From the NCBI RefSeq assembly GCF_029814175.1, contig NZ_CP122312.1, positions 806,001 to 870,000 on the forward strand: DNA of 64,000 bases, read 5' to 3'. This stretch comes from Halospeciosus flavus (lineage in GTDB: Archaea > Halobacteriota > Halobacteria > Halobacteriales > Halobacteriaceae). This document shows, piece by piece, positions 24,932-33,246 of this stretch; the stretch's first letter is position 1; every line of letters begins with the position of its first letter. Under the pieces are notes generated by a model, which was given only the letters and a program-made list of their open reading frames with translations, had not been told where the DNA came from and made no database searches. Made by a program: the position numbers and the translations under genes.

Positions 24932-25023
24932 CGCCCCATTGAGACGCGCAACTCGGGTGGGTGACGTCCAACACTACGTGAGACGGATTCGACGCAGATA
25001 GCCGCTCACGGCCGTCTCTTTTT
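24932..25023 (+). ncRNA. Candidate small RNA of the element
   Basis: A strong TATA element, GGTATTTAAATGG (core 24904-24911), predicts transcription from about 24932. There is no ATG-led frame of use after it. About 90 nt on, GAGACGG (24980-24986) can pair with CCGTCTC (25012-25018) directly before five T residues (25019-25023), a terminator-like end. Promoter, length and end fit a ~90-nt RNA, but nothing identifies its role. Confidence 0.35.
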
Positions 25024-25204
25024 GCCGTACTCAAAACGCCGTAGCTGTCGCTCCGCGGTTTTTGAAGTGGAGAAAACGGAGAAGGAAGAGGGTCTGACAA
25101 GACGCTCAATATCGGAGACAGGCATCTCGCCCGCCTCACGTACAACGTAGTGTCAAGTTAAGCGGGCGAAATGCTTACTCGCCCACACGAACTGTTTTTG
25201 CTCG

Positions 25205-25657
25205 ATGGAGGAACCTGATTGGGCAAAGGTTGTTCGTGTGCTTTATCACGAGGCTCCAAATTCCCCCGAAGAAGAGATTGATGATGACCATCCGTTCGTT
25301 ACGGAGACTGACTTGTGCGTAGAGACTGCGGAAAGAGCGGCAGAGGCGTTAGTCGACTGGGATTTGGCATCTTTCGTGGGGATAGAGCAAGGTGAATATA
25401 AGGGACCTGGTGATGGATTTGAGCAAGGAAAGATGGGGTATAAGCTCACCTCACAAGGGTTTGAGGTGGCTCACCAGCGTGAATTAGCGCGTCGTGACCA
25501 CGGTATCAATAAATCGCTCGTATTTCTTACATTTGTATTAGCTGTTGCACAAGTAGTAGGTGTCGTCCCGCTATCAGACCTTATGACTGCACTATCTGGA
25601 CTTATACTTCTTGTCGTAATGCTGATTGTAATCTGGTATGAGGATATGCTCAAGTAA
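25205..25657 (+). CDS. Element-encoded winged-helix/two-TM protein of unknown function
   Basis: The 150-residue protein has a soluble N-terminal ~95 residues resembling a winged-helix fold (TETDLCVETAERAAEALVDW, then MGYKLTSQGFEVAHQRELAR) and two membrane helices (about residues 103-122 and 126-146, ending WYEDMLK). Codon use is markedly AT-rich compared with the chromosome, in line with foreign origin. The inverted repeat GGGCGA/TCGCCC at about 25164-25184 lies in its upstream region. I do not recognise the family; it is the only cargo-like gene of the element. Confidence 0.6.
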   Translation: MEEPDWAKVVRVLYHEAPNSPEEEIDDDHPFVTETDLCVETAERAAEALVDWDLASFVGIEQGEYKGPGDGFEQGKMGYKLTSQGFEVAHQRELARRDHGINKSLVFLTFVLAVAQVVGVVPLSDLMTALSGLILLVVMLIVIWYEDMLK

Positions 25658-25979
25658 GTTCATCCCTCAGTCAGAGACACAGAATTGGTTCCTAAAAGCG
25701 GGGGTGGCGGGCGGCTGATATACTGTGTCGACAGGGGTGACACGCGTCTCGCATCTCAATCCACCCCTTACCTACGTGTGTGGCGGCCGCTCGTGAGTGT
25801 AATCTTGATGGGGTGGGTCGATGCGCTTTCTGCTCGCGCCCTCACCAAAACGGTCGGGATGGTGGGTGTGCGGAGCGGTCGGGAGGCACCCCAGTCGGGA
25901 TGCTGTTGCGGTCGGCTGTCCTTTCCCTCCCGCCCTCGCGGTGGCTGTGTGTTAACAGTGTCACCACAGCCAGATTGAG
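25658..25979. other. Right non-coding end of the element
   Basis: No gene is supported in these 322 nt. A large imperfect inverted repeat pairs CGCATC...CCACCCC (from about 25750) with GGGGTGGGTCGATGCG (to about 25825). The arm-type motif TGTTAACAGTGT is at 25950-25961, followed by CACCACAGCCAG and then the right core at 25980. Confidence 0.5.
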
Positions 25980-26357
25980 AACACCATCTTCGCGCTCTAC
26001 GCCCTCGTCGCCTTCCGCGAGGCGCACACAGGCGTTCTGGTCGCGCTGAACCGCGCCGGCTCGCCGCTCGACCTCCCGCTCCTCCTCACGAGCGTCGCGG
26101 TGGCCGCGGCCGTCGGGTTCGTCCTGGTTCCACTCGTCGGTGACCACTTCCTCCGGGTCGTCGGCCGAATCGACAACCGACGGCTGTGCGTCGGCGTCGC
26201 GTTCCTCGTCACGGCGCTCTCGTGGCTCCTGGCGGGGTGGTTCGGCGTCGTCGTCCTCGTCGGGTGTGCGCTCGTCGGTCTCGTCCCGCTCGCCTTCGGG
26301 AGCCAGCGCGTCCACCTCATGGGCGTGCTGTTCGTCCCGCTGGCGCTCGGACTCTGA
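25980..26357 (+). pseudogene. C-terminal part of the disrupted TctA-like permease
   Basis: The frame encodes NTIFALYALVAFREAHTGVL followed by three further hydrophobic helices and ends PLALGL. There is no start codon or promoter. A stop codon lies in frame at 25953, within the element. It continues in the same frame the protein cut at 22568: left codons end SGVNTA and right codons begin NTIFALYALVAF. Only six residues (NTIxAL) are represented on both sides. No other inactivating mutation is seen, so precise excision would restore the gene. Confidence 0.85.
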
Positions 26358-26365
26358 CTTCGCCC

Positions 26366-27388
26366 TCAGAGCCACCCCTCCCGGCGGAAGTGCCACGCCA
26401 TCACCGCGGCGATCCCGGCCATCCCGAGCATCGCGGCGGGGTAGCCGAACGCCCACCCGAGTTCGGGCATGTTGTACGCCGACCCCTCGAAGTTCATCCC
26501 GTAGATGCCGGCGACGAAGGTGAGCGGGAGGACGATGGTCGCGACGACGGTCAGCGTCTTCATCACCTCGTTCGTCGACGCCGAGAGGGAGTTGAGGTAG
26601 ATGTCGCGGGCGCCGGCCACCAAATCGCGGTAGGTCTCGACGAGGTCGACCTGCTGGACGAGGTGGTCGTAGACGTCGCGGTAGTACTTCTCGGTCTCCT
26701 CGGCGACCTCCTCGGGGTCGCCGCGGGCGAAGAGACCGACGGCGTCGCGGGTCGGCCAGAGGAGTTTCCGCATCGAGAGGAGTTCCCGGCGGGCGCTGTT
26801 GAGTTCCTCCAGGAGTTCGACGTCGGTCGACTCGATGACCTCCTCCTCGATGTACTCGATGCGGTCCTCGACGTCGTCGAGGGCGGTGAAGTAGTCGTCG
26901 ACGAGGACGTCGAGGACGCGGTAGGCCGAGAAGTCGGGGCCGCGCTTGAGCAGTCGACCCTCCTCGTGTTGGACCTCGGTCCACGTCCGCTCGACGGCCT
27001 CGACGGGTTCGAGGGTGTAGGTGACCAGCCAGTCCGTCCCGAGGAACAACCCCACGGGCCGCTCCTCGACCTCCTTCTCGAAGGTGGTCTCGCCGCTCCG
27101 GAGGCGGGCCGCCTTCACGAGCAGGAAGGTGTGGTCCTCGAACTCCTCGACCTTCGGGCGGACGGCGTGCTGGACGTCCTCGACGGAGAGGGAGTGGAGG
27201 TCGCACGCGTCGCGGACGGCGTCGATTTCGCCACTCGTGGGGTCGCTGACCCGGATCCACGTCGTCCCGTTCGCCCGCTTGGCCGCGGCGAGTTCGTCGC
27301 CGAGCGATCGGGTGTCCGGGGCGGTCTCGTCTGTGACGTCGTAGATTCGTGTGCCCGAGTCGGTGTAGACGACGGCGTCGACGCTCAC
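26366..27388 (-). CDS. corA: CorA-family Mg2+/Co2+ transporter
   Basis: The 340-residue protein has the CorA plan: a large cytosolic alpha/beta funnel and two C-terminal membrane helices with the signature GMN (in VAGIYGMNFEGS) at the end of TM1. The family's polar loop reads SAYNMPELGWAFGYP rather than the common MPE form, though MPE is kept. Start is GTG 27388 (SVDAVVYTDSGTRIYD), which overlaps the stop of the 55-residue gene upstream as GTGA. Divalent cation uptake is the likely role. Confidence 0.93.
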   Translation of the reverse strand: MSVDAVVYTDSGTRIYDVTDETAPDTRSLGDELAAAKRANGTTWIRVSDPTSGEIDAVRDACDLHSLSVEDVQHAVRPKVEEFEDHTFLLVKAARLRSGETTFEKEVEERPVGLFLGTDWLVTYTLEPVEAVERTWTEVQHEEGRLLKRGPDFSAYRVLDVLVDDYFTALDDVEDRIEYIEEEVIESTDVELLEELNSARRELLSMRKLLWPTRDAVGLFARGDPEEVAEETEKYYRDVYDHLVQQVDLVETYRDLVAGARDIYLNSLSASTNEVMKTLTVVATIVLPLTFVAGIYGMNFEGSAYNMPELGWAFGYPAAMLGMAGIAAVMAWHFRREGWL

Positions 27389-27552
27389 GCGTTCTCACCC
27401 TCGTGGTGGGTCCCGACGACCGCGAGCGTGACGCCGACCATCAGCGCGGTGACCGAGAACGCCCGGCCGGGGTACGGGACGAAGACGCCCACGGCGTACC
27501 CGAGGAGACCGAGCGCGGTGAGAGAGAGTCCGGCGCCGAAGACCGCGTTCAT
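27385..27552 (-). CDS. 55-residue two-TM membrane protein coupled to corA
   Basis: The frame from ATG 27552 encodes NAVFGAGLSLTALGLLGYAV, then VFVPYPGRAFSVTALMVGVT and a short hydrophilic end THHEGENA. Two hydrophobic helices are separated by a PYPGR turn. The stop TGA overlaps the corA GTG start (GTGA), a typical translational-coupling arrangement, which is the main reason to accept so short a gene. It may be an accessory or small subunit for the CorA channel; no family is recognised. Confidence 0.65.
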   Translation of the reverse strand: MNAVFGAGLSLTALGLLGYAVGVFVPYPGRAFSVTALMVGVTLAVVGTHHEGENA

Positions 27553-27594
27553 GTCGGCGGGTCGGCGGCCGGGTAGAAAAGTGTAGCTCTCCGG

Positions 27595-28254
27595 TTAGCT
27601 ACTGCTGCTGTTGGTCGCGTGCTGGGCGCCCTCCAGCAGGCGGAGAATCTTCTGCTGTTCGTCGATGTTCTGCGGGTGGACCGCGACGGCGACGACGTAG
27701 TCGTCACCGTGCTCGACCTTCGTCACGTGGACGTAGACGTCGACCGACTGGCCGTTCTTGAACGTGGCCTTCGCCGAGAACTTCCCGACGTCCGTCTCCT
27801 TGCCGAGCATGGTGGCGCTGTAGTTGCCCACCTGCTGGACGTCCTTCAGGCCCTTGTACTGCTGCTGGACGAGTTGGACGAGTTCCTCGTTGTTGTAGTC
27901 GGCGACGGGGTTGAACGGACCCTGGCCCGCGACCGTCACCTTCGGCGTCGAGAAGAGGACGAAGACGGCCGCCTCTCGCTCACCGAGGACGGGGACGCTG
28001 ACGGTCCGGTGGTACTGGGCGACCCAGTTCGTCACCTTCACCGTCTTCGTCTGGCCCGCCGCGGAGAACTTCCGTTCGATGACCGACTGACTGACGTTCT
28101 CTTCCTCGTAGTTCGTCTGCTGGAGTGCCTGCTGGCTCTCGGTTGCCTTGTTCGCCTCGAACGTGATGGGTCCGCTCAGGAAGCCCATGCACCCGCTGGT
28201 CGCGACGAGGAGGACCAGCGCGACGACTGCGGCACTACGTCTACGTCGCTCCAT
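27595..28254 (-). CDS. DUF6517-type lipoprotein
   Basis: The 219-residue protein starts with a lipoprotein signal (RRRSAAVVALVLLVATSGC). The mature part is beta-rich with the pattern ITFEANKATESQQALQQTNY and VTNWVAQYHRTVSVP, which fits the haloarchaeal DUF6517 family. It ends with a Ser run. It is likely exposed at the cell surface and lipid-anchored; its function is unknown. It is the only gene between the corA pair and cysS, on the same strand, with gaps of 42 and 53 nt. Confidence 0.75.
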   Translation of the reverse strand: MERRRRSAAVVALVLLVATSGCMGFLSGPITFEANKATESQQALQQTNYEEENVSQSVIERKFSAAGQTKTVKVTNWVAQYHRTVSVPVLGEREAAVFVLFSTPKVTVAGQGPFNPVADYNNEELVQLVQQQYKGLKDVQQVGNYSATMLGKETDVGKFSAKATFKNGQSVDVYVHVTKVEHGDDYVVAVAVHPQNIDEQQKILRLLEGAQHATNSSSS

Positions 28255-28307
28255 GTCCCGGCAGTCTGTCCGACGGAAAATAAAGCATGCGGCCCTCGCT
28301 CGACGTG

Positions 28308-29795
28308 TCAGTAGCGGAACGTGGGGCCTTCGTCGGTGTCCTGGACCTCGACGCCGAGGGCTTCGAGGCGGTCGCGCAGTTCGTCGGCGCGCTCGTAGTT
28401 CCCCGCCTCGCGTTCCTCCTCGCGGACGTCGAGGACGAGTTCGATGACGTCGTCGGCGATGGTGGCCTCGCCCTCGGTCTCGCCCGCGAAGGAGAAACCG
28501 AGGACGTCCTCGCCGAACTCCTCGAACGTCTCGATGCTCTCACGGAGCGCCTGGTAGTCGTACTCGTCGTGCTCGTCGACGTGCTTGTTCACCGCGGAGA
28601 CGAGGGTGAACAGCGCGCGAATCGCCTCGCGGGTGTTGAAATCCTCGTCCATCGCGGCGACGAACCCCTCGCGAACTTCGTCGAGTTCCGCGCGGAGGGC
28701 TTCGTCCTCGACTTTCGTGTAGGCGTCGGGGCTGTCGGCGGCGTCGACGGCCGTCTCGTACCCGCGTCGGAGTCGGTCCCAGCGTTCGACGGCCTCCTCG
28801 ATGGCCGCCTCCGAGTAGGTCTGCCGGGAGTTGTACTTCCCGCCGAGGAGGAACGTCCGCACCTCGTTGGTGCCGAAGCGCTCGACGGCCTCGGGGACGG
28901 TGACGAAGTTCCCGAGACTGGAGGACATCTTCTCCTCGTCCATCTCGAAGAGCGCGCAGTGGAGCCAGTAACGCGCGAACGTCTGGCCCGTGGCGGCCTC
29001 GCTCTGGGCGATCTCGTTCTCGTGGTGGGGGAAGACGAGGTCGCGACCCCCGACGTGGATGTCGAGGGTCTCGCCGAGGTGGGTCATACTCATCGCCGAG
29101 CATTCGATGTGCCACCCGGGTCGCCCCTCGCCCCACGGCGAGTCCCAGGTCTGTCCCTCGGGCGGGTGTTCGGCGTCGGGGTGAGGGTGGTCCTCGCTGC
29201 GGTGTTCGCGGACCGCCTCGGGGTCGACGCCGCCGGCCTTCCAGAGTGCGAAGTCCGCCGGGTGGCGCTTCTCCGACAACTCCGCCTCTTGGCCCTGTTC
29301 TTCGATGTCTTCGAGGCGCTGGTTCGAGAGTTTGCCGTACTCCTCGAAGGTGGTGACGTCGAAGTAGACCGACCCGCCCGACTCGTAGGCGTAGCCCTCC
29401 TCGACGAGCGTCTCCACGAGGTCGACGATCTCGGGGACGTGCTCCGAGACGCGGGGGTAGACCTCCGCGCGCTTCAGGTTCAGCGAGCGCATCGACCCGA
29501 GAATCTCGTCGACGTAGTGGTGGGCCACCGCCTCTTCGGAGTCGCCGAGGTCCGACCCGGCACGGGCGACGATCTTCTCGTTCACGTCGGTGAAGTTCTC
29601 GACGTGCCGGACGTCGTAGCCGTGCCACTCTAGCCAGCGGTGCATCACGTCGACGTGGACCCACGAGCGGGCGTGTCCGAGGTGGGGCGGGTCCGAGGTC
29701 GTGAGACCACAGTAGTAGAGGAGAACGTCGTCGGGGTCCTGTGGCTCGAACTCCTCGGTCTCACCCGTCAGCGTGTTCGTCACGCGGAGCGTCAT
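28308..29795 (-). CDS. cysS: Cysteinyl-tRNA synthetase
   Basis: The 495-residue class I synthetase charges tRNA-Cys. The HIGH-type motif is [10 protein letters not shown] near residue 35 and the KMSKS-type motif is [10 protein letters not shown] near residue 290. Zinc ligands include the Cys in YYCGLTTSD and the Cys/His in WHIECSAM. An acidic C-terminal domain completes the normal length. ATG 29795 gives the usual [15 protein letters not shown] start. It is followed on the same strand by the DUF6517 gene and preceded by the HTH-10 regulator. Confidence 0.96.
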   Translation of the reverse strand: MTLRVTNTLTGETEEFEPQDPDDVLLYYCGLTTSDPPHLGHARSWVHVDVMHRWLEWHGYDVRHVENFTDVNEKIVARAGSDLGDSEEAVAHHYVDEILGSMRSLNLKRAEVYPRVSEHVPEIVDLVETLVEEGYAYESGGSVYFDVTTFEEYGKLSNQRLEDIEEQGQEAELSEKRHPADFALWKAGGVDPEAVREHRSEDHPHPDAEHPPEGQTWDSPWGEGRPGWHIECSAMSMTHLGETLDIHVGGRDLVFPHHENEIAQSEAATGQTFARYWLHCALFEMDEEKMSSSLGNFVTVPEAVERFGTNEVRTFLLGGKYNSRQTYSEAAIEEAVERWDRLRRGYETAVDAADSPDAYTKVEDEALRAELDEVREGFVAAMDEDFNTREAIRALFTLVSAVNKHVDEHDEYDYQALRESIETFEEFGEDVLGFSFAGETEGEATIADDVIELVLDVREEEREAGNYERADELRDRLEALGVEVQDTDEGPTFRY

Positions 29796-29847
29796 TAGTC
29801 GAGCGTAGGAATGGGGTCGGGTTATAACCCGTGGTCGTGGGGCGGTT

Positions 29848-32800
29848 TCAGTTCCGCCCCTCGTCGTCGAACACCGCGCGGAGGAGTTTGCGCTGGGCGG
29901 TCCGGAGGTGCTGGTGGACGGTCGGCGAGGAGACGTTCATCGACGCGGCGAGTTCCTCGCCGTCGATGGAGCGCGGCCACTCGAAGTAGCCGCCGAAGTA
30001 GGCCGCCTCCAGGACCGCCCGCTGGCGGTCGGTCAACTCCTCCGTGAGCGTCGCCCCGAGGCGGTGGTCCGGGTCGTCGCGTCGCTCCTGACGCTGGGCG
30101 ACGACCTCCATCGACGGGAACGCCGACTCGATTGCCTCCACCGTCGGTCGGACGTGGTCGCCCGCCGGGAGTTCGACGGCGAACTCGAGGTCGCCCTCCT
30201 CGATCGTCACGTCCCGGACGCGCCCGTTCTGGTCGGCGACGGTCGTCGCCACCGGTGGCTCGTCGAGTTCGAGTTCGAAGTGCACGCCCTCGTCGGACGT
30301 CTCGACGATTCGCAGCGAGTCGGCGAACTCGGAGTGGGCCGCGTAGGCGTGGAGGTCGTCGACGGCCGCCGCGGACGCGGTCCCGTAGCTCACGAACGCG
30401 TCGCCCCCGGTCGGGACGAGTCGCTCGAAGTGGATCGCCCCCTCTCCGGTCGCTTCGGGGACGTCGTCGAGGTAGTCGGGGAGGCGGAACGTCACCTCGA
30501 CGATCTCGTCACCGATGAGCGCCCGCCGCTGCTCGATGGCGTTGATGGCGTGGCCGGCGATGTGGCCGAGGTGGCCGAGCACCTCCCGCTCGTGTTCGCC
30601 GAACCCCGCCTCGCGTTCCGAGTAGACGTTCAGGACGCCGTAGAGCAGCTCCTCGTGGACGATGGGGACTGCGGCCGACGACCGGAAGCCGTAGCGCCGG
30701 GCGTGGTCACGCCACGCCTCGTACGACGGGTCGTTCTCGACGTCGCGGGTGACCTGCACCTCGCGGGTCCGAATCGCTCGCGGCGTCGGCCCCTCTGCGC
30801 GGCCGTCGCCGTCGGTGACCGGGAGGCTGACGCCGTCGAGGTAGCCGTCGACCCCGGCTTCGACGCGCGTGACGACCTCTCCGTCGTCGAGTTCGCCGAT
30901 CCACGCGAACGCGAACGAATCGGTGTCGGCCAGTCGCTCGCAGACGAGTCGCTCGACCTCCTCGCGCGAGGACTGCTGGAGGGCGGCGTCGGCGATGTCG
31001 CGGACGACGTGGTTGAGCGTGTCGAGGGCCGCCAGTTCCTCGTGTTTACGTTCGAGGTCCCGCTCGTGGGCGCGGCGCTCGACGGCAGTCGCGAGGACGT
31101 TGGCGACGGACTGGACGAACGCCGCGTCGTCCGCGGAGAAGTCGCGACACTCGGTGTCGTGGGTGCCGAGGACCCCCCACGGGTCGTCGTCGGGACCGAT
31201 GACCGTACTGATGCCGCTCGTGACGTCGTGCGAGAGCAGCAGGTCGGGTCCGTGGAAGCGCTCCTCGCTGGCCATGTCCTCGACGACGACGGGTTCGTCG
31301 GAGAGGAGTGTGTAGCCGGCCTGTGAGTCCCGGTCCGTGCCGACGGTCGCCTCGCCGACGAGACCGTCACGCCACCCGACGCCCGCGCGCAACCGCAGGT
31401 GCGAGGCCGACTCGTCGAGGTCGAGGACCTTGCAGTAGTCGGTGTCGAGCGTCTCGCTGACGGTCTCGACGGCCTCCTCGAACAGCGCGTCGAGGTCTTG
31501 TTCGGAGAGCGCGCGGCGGCCGAGGCGGGCGACGACCGCCTGCTGGTCGACCCGCGTCCGGAGTTCCGCCTCGCGGTCGAGACGGTCCAGCGCGGATTCG
31601 GTGTTCGCCGCCAGCAACTCCGCCAGTTCGACCGTCCGGTCGTCGAAGCCGCCGGTATCGGGGTCGCCCGCGAGGAAGACGCCGTGGTCGCCCAGCGGGA
31701 CCACCAGCGCGCGACGGAGGGTGGACTCGGTCCGGAGTTGGCCGGACAGCGGTTCGAAGTCCTCGTAGACGGCGGTCTCGCCCGACGCGAACACTTCGCC
31801 GACGACGCTCGACTCGTCCGCGGGGTCGACGGCCGGCAGCGAACGCGCGGGCCCGTCGAGGGCACCCGTGGCCGACTCCGCGCGGAGGTCGCCGCTCGCG
31901 GCGTCGCGCAGGTAGACAGCGACGCTGGGCAGGTCGAGGACGTCCGTGGCCGCCTCCACGAGTAGGTCGGCGATGTCGCCGTCGGTCTCGGCGTGGGGGA
32001 AGCGCTGGTTCACGTCGTGGAGTTCTTCGAGGGCGCGCTCGTAGCGCTCGCGCTCGCTGACGTCCCGGAGGACGCCCGTGAAGTAGCGCTCGCCCTCGTG
32101 TTCGTACTCGCTGAAGGAGACGGCGAGCGGGATCTCGTGGCCGTCCCGGTGCTGGCCGGGGAGTTCGACGTAGTCCCAGTCGAAGGTTCTCTCGTCGGAC
32201 TCGAGGTAGGTCTCGAACGCCTCTGTGTGGTCCGAGGAGAGGCCGTCCGGGACGAGCGTGGTGAGTGGTTCGCCGACGATGTCCTCGGGGGCGTAGCCGA
32301 ACACCTCCTCGACGGACGGGTTCGCCGACCGGACGACGCCGTCCGCGTCGACGGTGACGATGGCGTCCGAGACCGCCTGCGTGAGCGTCCGGTAGCGCTC
32401 CAGCGTCCGCTCGCGGTCCTTGCGCTCGCTGACGTCGCGGAAGTAGACCGAGAGACCGGTCTCGGAGGGGTAGACGTGGACCTCGAACCAGCGGTCGAGC
32501 GGTGGGTAGTACTCCTCGAAGGTCACCGTCTCCTGGGTCTCCATCGCCTCCTCGTACTTCCGCTGGAAGGTAGAGTCGACGGTCCCGGGGAACGCCTCCC
32601 AGATGGACTCGCCGAGGAGGTCGTCCGCGTCGACGTCGAGGCTCTCCTCGGCCTGGTCGTTGACGTAGGTGAACCGCCACTCCCGGTCGAGCGCGAAGAA
32701 GGCGTCGCTGAACCGGTCGAACAGTTCGGCGAGACTCTCGTCGAGCGAGGGGGCGTCGGTGGGGACGTCGGGGAGGTCGTAGACGGTACCGAGCGTCCCG

Positions 32801-33174
32801 CGGAACTCCCCGTCGACGACTATCGGACGGAGTCGGACGGTCGCGGCGAGGGCACCGCCGTCGGACGTGTGGACGGTGACCTCGACGGTCTCGTCGTCGG
32901 GCCCGTCCGGGTCGAGACAGCGTTCGATGGCCGCCTCGCAGGCCTCGACGTCGTCCTCGTCGATCAGGAGTTCCGCGGGCGCTCCCTCCAGGACGTCGCG
33001 TTCGTAGCCGGTCGCGTCCAGAATCGTCTCGTCGACGGTGCTGAATCGCCCCGCCGGATCGAGTTCGTAGACGGCGCTGTCGGTCACGTCGGCTAGCGCC
33101 CAGTAGCGTGCCTCCCACTGCGCGGTGTCGGCCGTCGCCGGAGCGTCACTGTCGGGACCACGGCCGTTCGACAT
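29848..33174 (-). CDS. Multi-sensor bacterio-opsin-activator-type HTH-10 regulator
   Basis: The 1108-residue protein combines three PAS domains (about residues 20-130, 145-255 and 265-375, the last with SERERYERALEEL linker), three GAF domains (about 385-530, 560-690 and 715-865), a Bat-type beta domain (about 880-1030, VEVTFRLPDYLDD) and a C-terminal HTH-10 (LTDRQRAVLEAAYFGGYFEW). The architecture matches haloarchaeal Bat-like transcription factors that respond to light, redox or small ligands. Ligands are not predictable. No kinase domain is present. The upstream sequence has a TTTTACC element about 32 nt before the ATG. Confidence 0.9.
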   Translation of the reverse strand: MSNGRGPDSDAPATADTAQWEARYWALADVTDSAVYELDPAGRFSTVDETILDATGYERDVLEGAPAELLIDEDDVEACEAAIERCLDPDGPDDETVEVTVHTSDGGALAATVRLRPIVVDGEFRGTLGTVYDLPDVPTDAPSLDESLAELFDRFSDAFFALDREWRFTYVNDQAEESLDVDADDLLGESIWEAFPGTVDSTFQRKYEEAMETQETVTFEEYYPPLDRWFEVHVYPSETGLSVYFRDVSERKDRERTLERYRTLTQAVSDAIVTVDADGVVRSANPSVEEVFGYAPEDIVGEPLTTLVPDGLSSDHTEAFETYLESDERTFDWDYVELPGQHRDGHEIPLAVSFSEYEHEGERYFTGVLRDVSERERYERALEELHDVNQRFPHAETDGDIADLLVEAATDVLDLPSVAVYLRDAASGDLRAESATGALDGPARSLPAVDPADESSVVGEVFASGETAVYEDFEPLSGQLRTESTLRRALVVPLGDHGVFLAGDPDTGGFDDRTVELAELLAANTESALDRLDREAELRTRVDQQAVVARLGRRALSEQDLDALFEEAVETVSETLDTDYCKVLDLDESASHLRLRAGVGWRDGLVGEATVGTDRDSQAGYTLLSDEPVVVEDMASEERFHGPDLLLSHDVTSGISTVIGPDDDPWGVLGTHDTECRDFSADDAAFVQSVANVLATAVERRAHERDLERKHEELAALDTLNHVVRDIADAALQQSSREEVERLVCERLADTDSFAFAWIGELDDGEVVTRVEAGVDGYLDGVSLPVTDGDGRAEGPTPRAIRTREVQVTRDVENDPSYEAWRDHARRYGFRSSAAVPIVHEELLYGVLNVYSEREAGFGEHEREVLGHLGHIAGHAINAIEQRRALIGDEIVEVTFRLPDYLDDVPEATGEGAIHFERLVPTGGDAFVSYGTASAAAVDDLHAYAAHSEFADSLRIVETSDEGVHFELELDEPPVATTVADQNGRVRDVTIEEGDLEFAVELPAGDHVRPTVEAIESAFPSMEVVAQRQERRDDPDHRLGATLTEELTDRQRAVLEAAYFGGYFEWPRSIDGEELAASMNVSSPTVHQHLRTAQRKLLRAVFDDEGRN

Positions 33175-33246
33175 TATCGCCAGTATACATCCTCGAACGG
33201 TAAAATTCTCCCGGTGCGTGCTAACTCCTGTCGTACCGGTGTCGCG

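Larger units (their letters stand above)
24220..25204. other. 985-nt AT-rich non-coding interior of the element
   Basis: No open frame here has credible codon use or homology. The region holds several TATA-like stretches (TTAATATAACAG near 24557, TTAATATACC near 24601, TATTTAAA at 24904-24911), a duplicated block at 24702-24800 and a possible small RNA at 24932-25023. The combination resembles a control or replication-origin region. Confidence 0.5.
22569..25997 (+). mobile_element. ~3.4-kb integrated element with tyrosine recombinase, inserted in a permease gene
   Basis: The element interrupts the TctA-like gene. An imperfect 18-bp direct repeat marks the ends (22569-22586 and 25980-25997); both copies begin AACACCATC, then differ at 3 of the next 9 bases. 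Just inside each end is a related motif in the same orientation: TGTTACAACAGTGT (22591-22604) and TGTTAACAGTGT (25950-25961), possible recombinase arm sites. Contents are an RHH-wHTH regulator overlapping a tyrosine recombinase, a ~1-kb AT-rich gap with repeats, and a small membrane protein. Base composition is visibly AT-richer than the flanks. No replication initiator, relaxase or capsid gene is seen. Confidence 0.85.

Noticed and set aside
25685..25978. 97-residue open frame at the right end of the element
   Set aside because: It lacks a promoter or ribosome site, has unlikely composition and covers the arm motif and inverted repeat, which explain the sequence better.
22569..25997. Insertion sequence (transposase type) as explanation of the disrupted gene
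   Set aside because: There are no terminal inverted repeats or transposase; a tyrosine recombinase with directly repeated core copies fits site-specific integration instead.
26186..27586. 466-residue plus-strand open frame
   Set aside because: It is the antisense shadow of corA and the 55-residue gene and has no domain or start signal.
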